Part shown: one piece after another, positions 43,551-52,896 of the stretch
Layout: every line of letters starts with the position of its first letter
Position numbering within the stretch: position 1 is the stretch's first letter
Assembly: GCA_965227035.1 (NCBI GenBank)
Contig: OZ245724.1
Coordinates: forward strand, 2,852,001 to 2,916,000
DNA: 64,000 nucleotides
DNA from: CBDDFQ01 sp965227035
GTDB taxonomy: Bacteria; Pseudomonadota; Gammaproteobacteria; Burkholderiales; Burkholderiaceae_C
Direction: 5' to 3'
Translations under genes and position numbers: made by a program
Notes under the pieces: generated by a model
What the model was told of the DNA's origin: nothing
The model's database searches: none
Seen by the model: the letters and a program-made list of their open reading frames with translations, nothing else

Positions 43551-45577
43551 TCCCCGAACTCGGTCATTTCGCGCTGATCCTGGCGCTCGCCATGGCGCTG
43601 GTGCAGTCGGCTTCGTCGTTTGCTGGTTTAACGCGCGGGCGGGTCGCTTCTCCCGTCGTTTTCTTATTCGCCAAGCCCGCCGCGCGAGCGCAAGCCCTTT
43701 TCGTCGCGATCGCGTTTGCGGCGCTGGTTCACGCATTCGTGGTGAACGACTTTTCGGTTCTCTACGTGGCACAGCATTCCAACACCGCCCTGCCCACTGT
43801 CTACCGCGTGACCGCGGTGTGGGGCGGCCACGAGGGCTCGATCCTGTTGTGGACCCTGATCCTCGCGGGCTGGACGACGGCTGTCTCGATGTTCTCGCGG
43901 CAGCTTGAAGACAACACTGGCGCGCGCATCCTCGGGGTGATGGGGTTGGTCAGCACCGGCTTTCTGCTCTTCACGCTGCTCACCTCGAACCCATTCGAGC
44001 GCCTGCTCCCAGGCGCCGCTGAAGGTGCCGACCTCACGCCTCTGCTGCAGGATCCGGGCATGGTTATCCATCCTCCGATGCTCTACATGGGCTACGTCGG
44101 TTTCGTGGTGGCCTTCGCCTTCGCGGTTGCCGGGCTGATCGATGGTCGACTCGACGCGACATGGGCCCGCTGGTCGCGGCCCTGGACCACCGTGGCATGG
44201 AGTTTCCTCACCTGCGGCATCGCACTGGGCAGCTTCTGGGCCTACTACGAGCTCGGCTGGGGCGGCTGGTGGTTCTGGGATCCGGTAGAAAACGCATCGC
44301 TGATGCCGTGGCTCACGGGCACAGCGCTGGTCCATTCGCTGGCTGTCACCGAGCGCCGGGGCGTGCTCCGGTCATGGACCGCACTGCTGGCCATCCTCAC
44401 TTTCTCGCTCTCGCTGCTGGGCACCTTCCTGGTTCGATCGGGCGTCCTGAGCTCGGTGCATGCCTTTGCGACCGACCCCACTCGCGGCGTGTTCATCCTC
44501 GCCTTCCTTGCTCTGCTGGTGGGTGGCTCGCTGGCGCTGTTCGCCCTGCGCGCACCGACCATCGGCCGCAGCGGACGCTTCGATCTGGTGTCGCGCGAAT
44601 CGATGCTGGTCGCCAACAACCTGCTGCTGCTGGTGGCCTGTGCAGCGGTGATGCTCGGCACGCTCTACCCATTGATCGTCGACGCCCTCGGTCTCGGGAA
44701 ACTATCGGTCGGCCCGCCCTACTTCGAAGCCGTGTTCGTGCCGCTCATGGCACCGGCCCTGTTCCTGATGGGCGTCGGTCCGCTGGCACGCTGGCGCAGC
44801 GAGCGGGTGGTCGATCTCGCCACGCGATTGCGCTGGGCGATGGGCGTGAGTGCGGTAAGCGCAGTCGTCGCACCGCTGGCGCTGGGGCGCTGGACCCCTC
44901 TGATCGGCTTCGGCCTGATGCTCGCGACCTGGATCGCGAGCACCTGCGCCCTGAATCTGGCGACGCGACTTCGCGCGCACCCTGCCGCGAATTGGCGCGA
45001 CCGCCTGTCGGCACAGTCGCGGCGCTACTACGGCATGCTCCTCGCTCACTTCGGTGTCGCGGTGTTTATCGTCGGCGTCACCATCGTCGGCGGATATGCG
45101 GTCGAGCGCGACGTGCGCATGACACCCGGCGACACCATCACGCTCGGCAACTACGTGCTTCGTTTCGATGGCGTCAGCGAGCAGCCCGGACCCAACTACG
45201 TCGCGATCCGCGCGAAGATGGATGTGACACGCTCGGGTCAGCCGCTGACCGTGATGCTGCCTGAGCGCCGCATCTATCTGGCAAGCAACACGCCGATGAC
45301 CGAGACCGCCATCTACCGGCATTTCACGCGCGATCTCTACGTCTCGCTCGGCGAGCCACTCGGCGCGAATTCATGGAGCATGCGCGTCTACTACAAACCC
45401 TTCGTCGGCTGGATCTGGGGCGGGTGCCTGCTGATGGCGCTTGGAGGGTTGCTCTCGGTGCTCGACCGAAGTTATGCGCTGCAGCGCCAAACCCGGAACG
45501 CGCCCGGCAAGGCAGCTGTGGCAACCGACACACGCTTGCGGCCTGCTGCGGCAATGCGCGGGACGGCTGACCTATGA
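43547..45577 (+). CDS. ccmF: Cytochrome c heme lyase core CcmF
   Basis: A large membrane protein (676 residues) that joins heme to apocytochromes. The WWD heme loop GWGGWWFWDPVENASLMPW is plain. The only start that fits is the TTG at 43547 (IPELGHFALILA), overlapping the ccmE stop. The frame is open upstream through ccmE, but that part has no family likeness. Confidence 0.94.
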   Translation: MIPELGHFALILALAMALVQSASSFAGLTRGRVASPVVFLFAKPAARAQALFVAIAFAALVHAFVVNDFSVLYVAQHSNTALPTVYRVTAVWGGHEGSILLWTLILAGWTTAVSMFSRQLEDNTGARILGVMGLVSTGFLLFTLLTSNPFERLLPGAAEGADLTPLLQDPGMVIHPPMLYMGYVGFVVAFAFAVAGLIDGRLDATWARWSRPWTTVAWSFLTCGIALGSFWAYYELGWGGWWFWDPVENASLMPWLTGTALVHSLAVTERRGVLRSWTALLAILTFSLSLLGTFLVRSGVLSSVHAFATDPTRGVFILAFLALLVGGSLALFALRAPTIGRSGRFDLVSRESMLVANNLLLLVACAAVMLGTLYPLIVDALGLGKLSVGPPYFEAVFVPLMAPALFLMGVGPLARWRSERVVDLATRLRWAMGVSAVSAVVAPLALGRWTPLIGFGLMLATWIASTCALNLATRLRAHPAANWRDRLSAQSRRYYGMLLAHFGVAVFIVGVTIVGGYAVERDVRMTPGDTITLGNYVLRFDGVSEQPGPNYVAIRAKMDVTRSGQPLTVMLPERRIYLASNTPMTETAIYRHFTRDLYVSLGEPLGANSWSMRVYYKPFVGWIWGGCLLMALGGLLSVLDRSYALQRQTRNAPGKAAVATDTRLRPAAAMRGTADL

Positions 45578-46119
45578 GCGGATCCATGAAGCGAAGAATG
45601 TTGCCGCTGCTGGTGTTCGTCGCGCTCGTCGGCTTCCTGGCGGCAGGACTCACCTTGCGCCCCCAGGAAGTGCCATCGCCCCTGGTCGGCAAGCCGGCCC
45701 CGGCTTTCAGCCTTCCGGTGCTCGACGCACCCGATCAACGCATGACGGCGCAGGACATGCGCGGACAGGTCTGGCTGCTCAACGTATGGGCCTCGTGGTG
45801 CGTGGCCTGCCGCCTGGAAAACCCGGCCATGCTGCAGGCGGCGGACACCAAGGCCGTGCCGATCTACGGGCTCAACTACAAAGACAAGGCGCCGGATGCG
45901 CTGGCGTGGCTGGAAAAGTTCGGCAACCCCTATGTGAAGTCCCTGTTCGACGCCAAGGGACTCACCGGTATCGAATACGGCGTGTATGGCGTCCCCGAGA
46001 CTTTCGTCATCGACAAGCAGGGCGTGATTCGCCACAAAGTCATCGGCCCGCTCACGCCCGAGACTTTGCGCGACACGGTGATGCCACTGGTCAGGAAGCT
46101 CAATGGACACAATAGCTAA
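45574..46119 (+). CDS. ccmG: Thiol:disulfide protein CcmG/DsbE
   Basis: A 181-residue membrane-anchored thioredoxin-fold reductase with active site WCVAC (Cys76, Cys79) and the cis-Pro segment GVYGVPETF. It keeps apocytochrome CXXCH cysteines reduced. The ATG at 45574 overlaps ccmF by four bases; a second ATG (45586) is possible. Confidence 0.95.
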   Translation: MSGSMKRRMLPLLVFVALVGFLAAGLTLRPQEVPSPLVGKPAPAFSLPVLDAPDQRMTAQDMRGQVWLLNVWASWCVACRLENPAMLQAADTKAVPIYGLNYKDKAPDALAWLEKFGNPYVKSLFDAKGLTGIEYGVYGVPETFVIDKQGVIRHKVIGPLTPETLRDTVMPLVRKLNGHNS

Positions 46120-46597
46120 GACCAAGCGCTCGATCGCCGTGTGGCTGCTGAACGGTGTGCTCGTTGGACTGCTCTGCACATCGGCGGCTGCGGCTGCGGG
46201 CGAAGCACAGCCGCTGGTCGCCGATCCCGTGATGGAGGCACGCGTGATGGAGGTCGCGTCCGAGCTGCGCTGCCTGGTCTGCCAGAACGAGACACTCGCG
46301 GCATCGCGTTCGGATCTGGCCGTCGATCTGCGCGCTCAGATCGAGGCGCAATTGAAGCGCGGCGCGACGCCATCACAGATTCGCAGCTACATGGTCGACC
46401 GGTATGGCGAATTCATCCTCTACCGGCCGCCGTTGACGTTCGTCACCGCCCTGCTGTGGTTCGGCCCCTTTGCATTGCTGGTGGGTGCAGCCGGCTGGAT
46501 GTGGAGCGCCTGGTCGCGTCGCGCAAAAGAAAAGCCGGAGGCCGAGCTCGATGAGGCAGATCGCCTGCGCGCCCGCGCCCTGCTGCAGGAACGATAG
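46103..46597 (+). CDS. ccmH: Apocytochrome thiol oxidoreductase CcmH
   Basis: A 164-residue protein with an N-terminal signal segment, the LRCLVCQN motif (Cys57, Cys60) and one C-terminal membrane helix. It is the short CcmH (CcmL type); the TPR part is encoded separately next door as ccmI. It overlaps the end of ccmG by 17 bases. Confidence 0.94.
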   Translation: MDTIAKTKRSIAVWLLNGVLVGLLCTSAAAAAGEAQPLVADPVMEARVMEVASELRCLVCQNETLAASRSDLAVDLRAQIEAQLKRGATPSQIRSYMVDRYGEFILYRPPLTFVTALLWFGPFALLVGAAGWMWSAWSRRAKEKPEAELDEADRLRARALLQER

Positions 46598-46605
46598 GTG
46601 GAGCT

Positions 46606-47835
46606 ATGACGACCACGATGACGATCTTCTGGACTGCAGCCGTCGGGCTGATGTTGCTTGCCATCCTGATGCTGATGTCGGGCGCACGCCGTGGCCCGTC
46701 CGACCCACAGCGCGGCACTGCTGCCGCATCCAACACAGTGGTTCGGAGGCAGCAGCTCGCAACGCTGAACAGCGAACTTGCCGCCGGAATCATCATGCCC
46801 GCCGAACATCGGGCTGCGATCACGGATCTGGAACGCAGCGCACTTGAAGAAGCCGACGCCGGTCATTCCTCCGGCGCTGGCGCGCCCAGCCCCTTCGCAG
46901 CGGTCGGAAGAACGACGTCTGTCGGACTCGGTTTGGTAGTGGCCGCTTTCGCCATCGGCGTTTACGGCTTCATCGGCAATCTCGACGCGCTGGATCCACC
47001 AGCTGTCGTGGCGGAGGCGGCACCCCCAGCGACCGCCGACGACAGTTCCGCGCAGGGCGTGTCCGACATGCTCGACGCGATGTCGACCCGCATGGCGGCG
47101 CAGCGCGAAGGCACGGTCGACGCCGCAGGCTGGGCACTGGTCGCACGCTCTTACGCGAGCCTGCAGCGCTTCGACAAAGCCAACGACGCCTTCGCGCGCG
47201 CACGCGCGCTGGCCCCGAACGACGCGCAATTGCTGGCCGACCACGCCGATGTGCTCGCGATGCTGCAAGGCGGCCGCCTGACCGACGAGCCGGCCCGCCT
47301 GGTGGCGCGCGCGCTTCAGATCGACCCAGCCAATGCGAAAGCACTAGCGCTGTCGGCGGTGCCAACCGGGAGCTCTGCCGCAGTCGGCACGGGTGGTACT
47401 GGAAGTGCGGGTGGTACAGGGGGTACTGGTGTGACTTCCGCCACCGCGACGGCGGCTATCGGTTCTGCGGCTGCGTCAGCTTCTGCGTCTGCATTGAAGA
47501 TCAGCGGGAAGATCCGGCTGTCGAACGAGATGGTCAAGCGCATCGAGCCGACCGACGAAGTGTTCGTGTTTGCGCGTGCGCCGGGCGGCTCGGGCATGCC
47601 TATCGCCGTCGCGCGCTACCGCGCCACATCTTTCCCGCTGGACTTCACCCTCGACGCAAGCAACATCGTCGGAGCACCGACTAGGCTGGCCGGCCTGTCA
47701 CAGGTGGTTCTGGGCGTCAGAGTCTCACGCAGCGGCGACGCGACACCGCAGTCTGGCGACCCGCGTGCGGAGTCGGCTCCTGTGGGCTTGCGGGCTACGG
47801 GGCAGGAATTGTTGATTGAAGGCACGACTCCCTGA
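46606..47835 (+). CDS. ccmI: Cytochrome c biogenesis TPR protein CcmI
   Basis: A 409-residue apocytochrome-binding factor with two membrane segments (about 5-25 and 105-125) and a TPR region (about 140-235: WALVARSYASLQRFDKANDAF). A Gly/Thr/Ala-rich linker (about 245-290) leads to a C-terminal periplasmic domain. It is the last gene of the ccm run and is followed by a terminator hairpin 96 bases on. Confidence 0.9.
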   Translation: MTTTMTIFWTAAVGLMLLAILMLMSGARRGPSDPQRGTAAASNTVVRRQQLATLNSELAAGIIMPAEHRAAITDLERSALEEADAGHSSGAGAPSPFAAVGRTTSVGLGLVVAAFAIGVYGFIGNLDALDPPAVVAEAAPPATADDSSAQGVSDMLDAMSTRMAAQREGTVDAAGWALVARSYASLQRFDKANDAFARARALAPNDAQLLADHADVLAMLQGGRLTDEPARLVARALQIDPANAKALALSAVPTGSSAAVGTGGTGSAGGTGGTGVTSATATAAIGSAAASASASALKISGKIRLSNEMVKRIEPTDEVFVFARAPGGSGMPIAVARYRATSFPLDFTLDASNIVGAPTRLAGLSQVVLGVRVSRSGDATPQSGDPRAESAPVGLRATGQELLIEGTTP

Positions 47836-47931
47836 GGCGCTGCTCACTGACGGGGCCGGATAGCAAGTCTTGGGCGACCAATGCAACCGGGTTGAAGTTC
47901 GTCTACGGGGGAGAAAAAAATACAGAAGCGA

Positions 47932-47955
47932 AAACGAGACCGGGTGGTCTCGTTT
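47932..47955 (+). terminator. Hairpin terminator after ccmI
   Basis: A perfect 10-bp stem AAACGAGACC/GGTCTCGTTT with a GGGT loop, followed by a short T-rich run (TTTGTT). It can serve the ccm operon and, read the other way, follows tRNA-Thr. Confidence 0.75.
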
Positions 47956-48018
47956 GTTGGGGCTGCAAAGTCGCTTGCTGGGCTTTAGGCTTTGCGCGTT
48001 GGACTCTGGATAAATGAA

Positions 48019-48094
48019 TGGTGCCGATTATCGGAATCGAACTGATGACCTACCGCTTACAAGGCGGTTGCTCTACCAACTGAGCTAAATCGGC
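48019..48094 (-). tRNA. tRNA-Thr (anticodon TGT)
   Basis: A complete 76-base cloverleaf on the minus strand with encoded CCA. The acceptor is GCCGATT/AATCGGC. The anticodon stem ACCGC/GCGGT has loop CTTGTAA, giving anticodon TGT. The T loop is TTCGATT with the A-C mismatch also found in E. coli tRNA-Thr. The D arm GCTCAGTTGGTAGAGC is standard. Confidence 0.95.
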
Positions 48095-48217
48095 ACTGGA
48101 AGAATTTTAACCGGGCAAGCGGTCGGTTTTTGGAGGCCGACTCTTGCTGTTTTTTATTTTTACGAAGCGGTATCTAACGAGTTAGCGACGAGACGTTCGA
48201 CGCGCAATTCGACGCGT

Positions 48218-48787
48218 TTATTTGATGCGCTTGAGCGATGGACGCGATCCGCTTCCGGACGAGCCGGGGAAACTCGGTTTCGGAGGTTCGTCATCGGTCG
48301 TTTCACGATGGGACGATGCCTCGGATTCGGCAGATGTGTCCGACGACACCAACTGCATGATTCGTTGGTCGTCGGGCGCGCTCGCCTGCATACGATCTAG
48401 CGCGGTCGCGGCGGTCGTTGCGGCAGGACCTTGCGTGGCCTTCGCACTGGAAGCGGAACCGCCAGGCGTCGGTGCCGGAAAGGCCATGCCCTGGCCATTT
48501 TCACGTGCGTAAATCGCAATCACATGGTCCATCGGCACGATGATTTCGCGAGCCGTGCCGGCGAAGCGCGCCTTGAACTCGAGAAACTCGTTACCCAGTT
48601 TCAATGCGCTGGTCGCATCGAAGCTGATGTTCAAAACGATCTCGCCGTTTTTCACGTACTCGCGCGGCACTTGAACCGTGTCGTCCACCGACACCGCAAC
48701 ATAGGGCGTCAGACCGTTGTCTGTGCACCATTCGTAGAGCGCCCGAACGAGGTACGGGCGAGTGGACGAGGATTCTGAAGCGTTCAT
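48218..48787 (-). CDS. sspB: ClpXP adaptor SspB
   Basis: Protease specificity-enhancing factor (189 residues) that tethers ssrA-tagged proteins to ClpX. The N-terminal beta domain is typical (STRPYLVRALYEWCTDNGLTPYV, then FKARFAGTAREIIVPMDHVIAIYARENGQGM). A flexible Ser/Ala-rich linker leads to the basic C-terminal ClpX-binding end (SRPSLKRIK). It lies 23 bases after sspA, a usual pair. Confidence 0.94.
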   Translation of the reverse strand: MNASESSSTRPYLVRALYEWCTDNGLTPYVAVSVDDTVQVPREYVKNGEIVLNISFDATSALKLGNEFLEFKARFAGTAREIIVPMDHVIAIYARENGQGMAFPAPTPGGSASSAKATQGPAATTAATALDRMQASAPDDQRIMQLVSSDTSAESEASSHRETTDDEPPKPSFPGSSGSGSRPSLKRIK

Positions 48788-48810
48788 GCGGGCAAGCTAA
48801 AACTGCAAGA

Positions 48811-49422
48811 TTACTTGCGCATGACCTTCTCGGAAGGCGTGAGCGCTTCGATGTAGGCGGGGCGCGAAAAAATGCGTTCCGCGTACTTCAGCAAGGGCGC
48901 AGCGTTCTTGCTGAGGTCGATGCCGTAGTAGTCCAGACGCCAGAGCAAAGGAGCGATCGCGACGTCAAGCATCGAGAAGTTTTCGCCGAGCATGTATTTG
49001 TTCTTGAGGAACACCGGAGCCAGCTGCGTCAGACGGTCGCGAATATGCGCGCGCGCCTTCTCGACAACCTTTTCGTTGCTTTTGGTCAGACGCGATTCCA
49101 GAACGCCAACATGGGCGAACAATTCCTTCTCGAAATTCAAAAGGAACAGGCGGACACGCGCACGATCGACCGGGTCGCCGGGCATCAGCTGGGGATGCGG
49201 GAAGCGCTCGTCGATGTACTCGTTGATGATGTTCGATTCATAAAGAATCAAGTCGCGCTCGACCAGGATCGGAACCTGACCGTAGGGGTTCATCACATTG
49301 ATGTCTTCGGGCTTGTTGTAAAGATCGACATCGCGAATTTCGAAGTCCATGCCCTTCTCGAACAGCACGAAACGGCAGCGATGAGAAAAAGGACAGGTTG
49401 TTCCCGAATACAGCACCATCAT
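48811..49422 (-). CDS. sspA: Stringent starvation protein A (GST-like)
   Basis: A 203-residue glutathione-transferase-fold protein that binds RNA polymerase in E. coli. The N-terminal thioredoxin-like domain (TTCPFSHRCRFVLFEKGMDFEI) and C-terminal helical domain (MLDVAIAPLLWRLDYYGI) are visible. It is downstream of petC but separated from it by a terminator. Confidence 0.92.
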   Translation of the reverse strand: MMVLYSGTTCPFSHRCRFVLFEKGMDFEIRDVDLYNKPEDINVMNPYGQVPILVERDLILYESNIINEYIDERFPHPQLMPGDPVDRARVRLFLLNFEKELFAHVGVLESRLTKSNEKVVEKARAHIRDRLTQLAPVFLKNKYMLGENFSMLDVAIAPLLWRLDYYGIDLSKNAAPLLKYAERIFSRPAYIEALTPSEKVMRK

Positions 49423-49441
49423 TGTGGAGGCTCCTAAAAAT

Positions 49442-49475
49442 CAAAAAGAGTGGGGTGCGAAAAACGCCCCACTCT
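49442..49475 (-). terminator. Rho-independent terminator of petABC
   Basis: A stem AGAGTGGGG/CCCCACTCT with additional inner pairs around an A-rich loop (49447-49475), followed on the minus strand by TTTTTGA. It lies 34 bases after the petC stop and before sspA. Confidence 0.85.
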
Positions 49476-49508
49476 ACAAACCCGGAAAAGACTCCGGATG
49501 TCTACGAA

Positions 49509-50276
49509 TTACTTGACGTATTTCCAGAACGATGCGTTCAGGCGCCAAGTGAAAACAGTGAGTACTCCAAGGAAGAGCAACACCCATACACCGACTCGAA
49601 GCCGGGTGTTCTGGGCGGGCTCGCCCATCCACTGCAGATAGCCGACGAGATCGCCGACGGCCTGATCGTATTGAAGGGGGGTCATGGTTCCAGGCTTGAC
49701 CTGTTCCCAGCCGGTGAACACCTGGGTAGCATGACCGTGTTCTTCGCGCTCTTCGTAAATCGGGCGACGCTCACCCTGCAGCTCCCAAAGCACGTGCGGC
49801 ATCGCAACGTTCGGGAAAGCCATGTTGTTCCAGCCTGTGGCCTTCGTGTCGTCACGATAGTAGGTACGCAGGTAGGTGTAGAGGTAATCGGCACCGGTTC
49901 CGCCAGCGCCGGAGCGCGAACGTGCAATCACGGTCAGATCGGGCGGGTTCGCCCCGAACCAGTCTTTCGCCTGCTTCGGATCGATTGCGGCCTTCATCGT
50001 TTCGCCGACCTTGTCGGTGGTCACGAGGAGGTTGTCCTTGATCTGCTGATCGGTGAGGCCGATGTCTTTCAGGCGGTTGTAGCGCATGTAAGCCGCAGAG
50101 TGGCAGCTGAGGCAGTAGTTGACGAACAGCTTGGCGCCGTTCTGCAACGCTGCCAGATCGTTGGTGTTGTTAGGCGCCTTGTCCCAGACCATGCCTCCTT
50201 CGGAGGCCATGGCGTTGCCCGACAGACCCATGATCAGGGCGATCGATGCAATAAAGCTGAGGAATGTTTTTTTCAT
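49509..50276 (-). CDS. petC: Cytochrome c1
   Basis: Heme c subunit of the bc1 complex (255 residues). It has a signal peptide (MKKTFLSFIASIALIMGLSG), heme motif CLSCH at 55-59, the axial-Met region in the second half and a C-terminal membrane anchor (LLFLGVLTVFTWRLNASFW). It passes electrons to soluble carriers that can re-reduce PufC. Confidence 0.95.
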   Translation of the reverse strand: MKKTFLSFIASIALIMGLSGNAMASEGGMVWDKAPNNTNDLAALQNGAKLFVNYCLSCHSAAYMRYNRLKDIGLTDQQIKDNLLVTTDKVGETMKAAIDPKQAKDWFGANPPDLTVIARSRSGAGGTGADYLYTYLRTYYRDDTKATGWNNMAFPNVAMPHVLWELQGERRPIYEEREEHGHATQVFTGWEQVKPGTMTPLQYDQAVGDLVGYLQWMGEPAQNTRLRVGVWVLLFLGVLTVFTWRLNASFWKYVK

Positions 50277-50294
50277 CGTATTTCTCTCCGGCTC

Positions 50295-51725
50295 TCAATG
50301 CGCATTGAAAGTCACGCGATCGGGAGGCGTCTTGAACGTCCCCAACTTGCTCCACCAGGGCATCAGCAGGAAGAAGCCAAAGTAATACAGCGTGCCGACT
50401 TGCGAAACGCGTTCGCCGATGGGCGACGGCGGTTGAACGCCGAGATAAGCCAGCACGATGAAGTTGACGACGAACACGGCGTAGACGTATTTGTGCCAGC
50501 TAGGACGATAGCGAATCGACTTGACCAGGCTGTGATCGAGCCAGGGCAGGAAGAACAGGATGATGACCGCGCCACCCATGATGACCACGCCCCAGAACTT
50601 CGCGTCGAAGGTCATGATGAGGAAGGAAAGGACGACGGCAGCGATCAGCGCGATGCCCTTCAGGATGACCGGGAGCCGGGTCTTGAAGGCAGCGAACAGA
50701 GCCGCTCCGACCGCGCAGATCACGAACACGTACTTCATCTCGTCGGTCACCGCGCGCAGCATCGAATAGAACGGCGTGAAGTACCAGACCGGTGCAATGT
50801 GCGCAGGCGTCTTGAGCGAATCGGCCGGGATGAAGTTGTTGTATTCGAGGAAGTAACCGCCGAATTCGGGCGCGAAGAAAATCACGGCCGTGAACACCAT
50901 CAGGAACACGCTGACCGCAAAAATATCGTGCACCGTGTAATACGGATGGAACGGAATGCCATCGAGCGGGTGACCGTCGGCGCCTTTGGTGGCCTTGATT
51001 TCGACGCCATCGGGATTGTTCGATCCGACTTCGTGCAGCGCAATGATGTGCGCAACCACCAGGCCCAGCAGGACCAGCGGAACCGCAATGACGTGGAAGC
51101 TGAAGAAGCGGTTCAGGGTGGCGTCGGACACGACGTAGTCGCCGCGAATCAGCAACGCCAGATCGGGGCCGACGAAAGGAATTGCGGCGAACAGGTTCAC
51201 GATCACCTGCGCGCCCCAATACGACATCTGGCCCCAAGGCAGCAGATAGCCCATGAAGGCTTCTGCCATCAGGCACAGGAAGATGGCGCAGCCGAAAATC
51301 CAGACCAGTTCACGCGGCTTGCGATACGAGCCGTAGAGGAGGCCACGGAACATGTGCAGATACACGACGATGAAGAACGCCGATGCGCCGGTCGAGTGCA
51401 TGTAGCGGATCAGCCAGCCCCATGGCACGTCGCGCATGATGTATTCGACCGAGCCGAACGCGAGTGAAGCGTCGGGCTTGTAATGCATGACCAGGAAAAT
51501 GCCGGTCACGATCTGGATGACCAGCACGAACAGCGCGAGCGATCCGAAGACGTACCAGAAGTTGAAGTTCTTGGGCGCGTAGTACTCGCCGACGTGCTCG
51601 TTGTAGAGCTTGGAGGCCGGAAACCGGTTGTCTACCCAGTTGAGCAGCTTCTGTGCAACTGGCGCGTTGGGGGATATTTCTTTTAGTTCTGCCACGTCGT
51701 CCTCAAGCTTTCTTGTCTTCGCCAA
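50295..51725 (-). CDS. petB: Cytochrome b of the bc1 complex
   Basis: Dihaem quinol-oxidising subunit (476 residues) with eight helices. Heme-ligand regions (RYMHSTGASAFFIVVYLHMFRG, FFSFHVIAVPL...LHEVG) and the PEWY-like Qo segment (AHIAPVWYFTPFY, here PVWY) are visible. It overlaps petA by 23 bases. It drives cyclic electron flow between reaction centre and PufC, and also respiration. Confidence 0.96.
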   Translation of the reverse strand: MAKTRKLEDDVAELKEISPNAPVAQKLLNWVDNRFPASKLYNEHVGEYYAPKNFNFWYVFGSLALFVLVIQIVTGIFLVMHYKPDASLAFGSVEYIMRDVPWGWLIRYMHSTGASAFFIVVYLHMFRGLLYGSYRKPRELVWIFGCAIFLCLMAEAFMGYLLPWGQMSYWGAQVIVNLFAAIPFVGPDLALLIRGDYVVSDATLNRFFSFHVIAVPLVLLGLVVAHIIALHEVGSNNPDGVEIKATKGADGHPLDGIPFHPYYTVHDIFAVSVFLMVFTAVIFFAPEFGGYFLEYNNFIPADSLKTPAHIAPVWYFTPFYSMLRAVTDEMKYVFVICAVGAALFAAFKTRLPVILKGIALIAAVVLSFLIMTFDAKFWGVVIMGGAVIILFFLPWLDHSLVKSIRYRPSWHKYVYAVFVVNFIVLAYLGVQPPSPIGERVSQVGTLYYFGFFLLMPWWSKLGTFKTPPDRVTFNAH

Positions 51726-52317
51726 TCAGCAGGCGGGAGTCGGACAAATACATATGCGGCGGGACTTCGAGGTTGTCTGGCGCAGGCTTGTTCTTGAAAA
51801 CACGGCCGGCCAAGTCGAAAGTGGACCCGTGGCATGGGCACAGGAAGCCGCCTTCCCAGGACTCTGGAAGCGAGGGCTGTGCACCCGGGGTGAAACGGTC
51901 ATTGGGCGAGCAGCCCAGATGTGGGCAAATACCAACCGCAACAAAATATTCCGGCTTGATCGAACGCGCTTCGTTGCGCGCGTAGACCGGGGTCAATTCG
52001 TCGCGCTTGCGTTCGGATTTCGGGTCTGCCAGGAGGGGGTCGTTCTTGGGCAGATCGGCCACTTGCTCGGGCGTGCGGCGAACGATCCAGACGGGTTTGC
52101 CCCGCCATTCGACCGTGAGCTTCTCACCGGGCTTCATTGCCGAGATGTCGACTTCGACTGGGGCGCCGGCCGCTTTTGCTTTTTCGGAGGGCTCGAACGA
52201 GCTGACGAAAGGAACGGCTACTGCAACGCCGCCAACAGCGCCAGCACAGCCTGACGCGATAAGCCACGTTCTTTTGCTGGAGTCGATCCGGGGGGTGTCG
52301 ACTAGGGTGTCACTCAT
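51703..52317 (-). CDS. petA: Rieske iron-sulfur protein
   Basis: A 204-residue [2Fe-2S] subunit of bc1. It has an N-terminal membrane helix (SKRTWLIASGCAGAVGG) and cluster-binding loops GICPHLGC and CPCHGS. The ATG at 52317 (MSDTLVDTPR) is preferred over the open extension to 52434. It is first in petABC; the 147-base gap to mscL carries both divergent promoters, with no clear PpsR box. Confidence 0.95.
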   Translation of the reverse strand: MSDTLVDTPRIDSSKRTWLIASGCAGAVGGVAVAVPFVSSFEPSEKAKAAGAPVEVDISAMKPGEKLTVEWRGKPVWIVRRTPEQVADLPKNDPLLADPKSERKRDELTPVYARNEARSIKPEYFVAVGICPHLGCSPNDRFTPGAQPSLPESWEGGFLCPCHGSTFDLAGRVFKNKPAPDNLEVPPHMYLSDSRLLIGEDKKA

Positions 52318-52464
52318 GTGGATCCTCGATGTACATCGCTTGAATGGGGTCAACCGGCGATTGTAGCGGAGTGCATCAGTCGAATTCAATCTGCGCAGCA
52401 ACCTTGACAGCACCGTTTTGTCCGGAATACTCACTCATCGTTTTTGAAACAAATAGGAGAAAGC

Positions 52465-52893
52465 ATGGGAATGTTGAAAGAATTCGAAGAATTCGCGGTC
52501 AAAGGCAACGTGATCGACCTCGCCGTGGGCGTGATCATCGGCGGCGCTTTCGGCAAGATTGTCGATTCGATCGTGAAAGACCTGATCATGCCGGTCGTCG
52601 GCATTGTCTTCGGCAAGCTCGATTTTTCGAATTGGTTCGTAGTGCTAGGCAACGTGCCGGCCGGAACCGCCAACAACCTCGAAGACTTGCGCAAGGCGGG
52701 CGTTCCAGTGTTCGCCTACGGCAGTTTCATTACCGTGGCGGTGAATTTCGCGATCCTCGCATTCATCATTTTCCTGATGGTCAAGCAGATCAACAAACTC
52801 AAGCGCAAGTCGGCCGCAGCTCCCGCGACACCCGAAACGACTCCTGAAGACGTGTTGCTTCTGCGCGAAATTCGCGACAACCTGAAGAAATAA
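52465..52893 (+). CDS. mscL: Large-conductance mechanosensitive channel MscL
   Basis: A 142-residue osmotic safety valve. It starts MGMLKEFEEFAVKGNVIDLA with TM1 VGVIIGGAFGKIVDSIV, a second helix (VNFAILAFIIFLMVKQIN) and a C-terminal helical bundle. The ATG at 52465 follows AGGAG; the frame opens 7 codons earlier but without an SD. Confidence 0.96.
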   Translation: MGMLKEFEEFAVKGNVIDLAVGVIIGGAFGKIVDSIVKDLIMPVVGIVFGKLDFSNWFVVLGNVPAGTANNLEDLRKAGVPVFAYGSFITVAVNFAILAFIIFLMVKQINKLKRKSAAAPATPETTPEDVLLLREIRDNLKK

Positions 52894-52896
52894 GGC

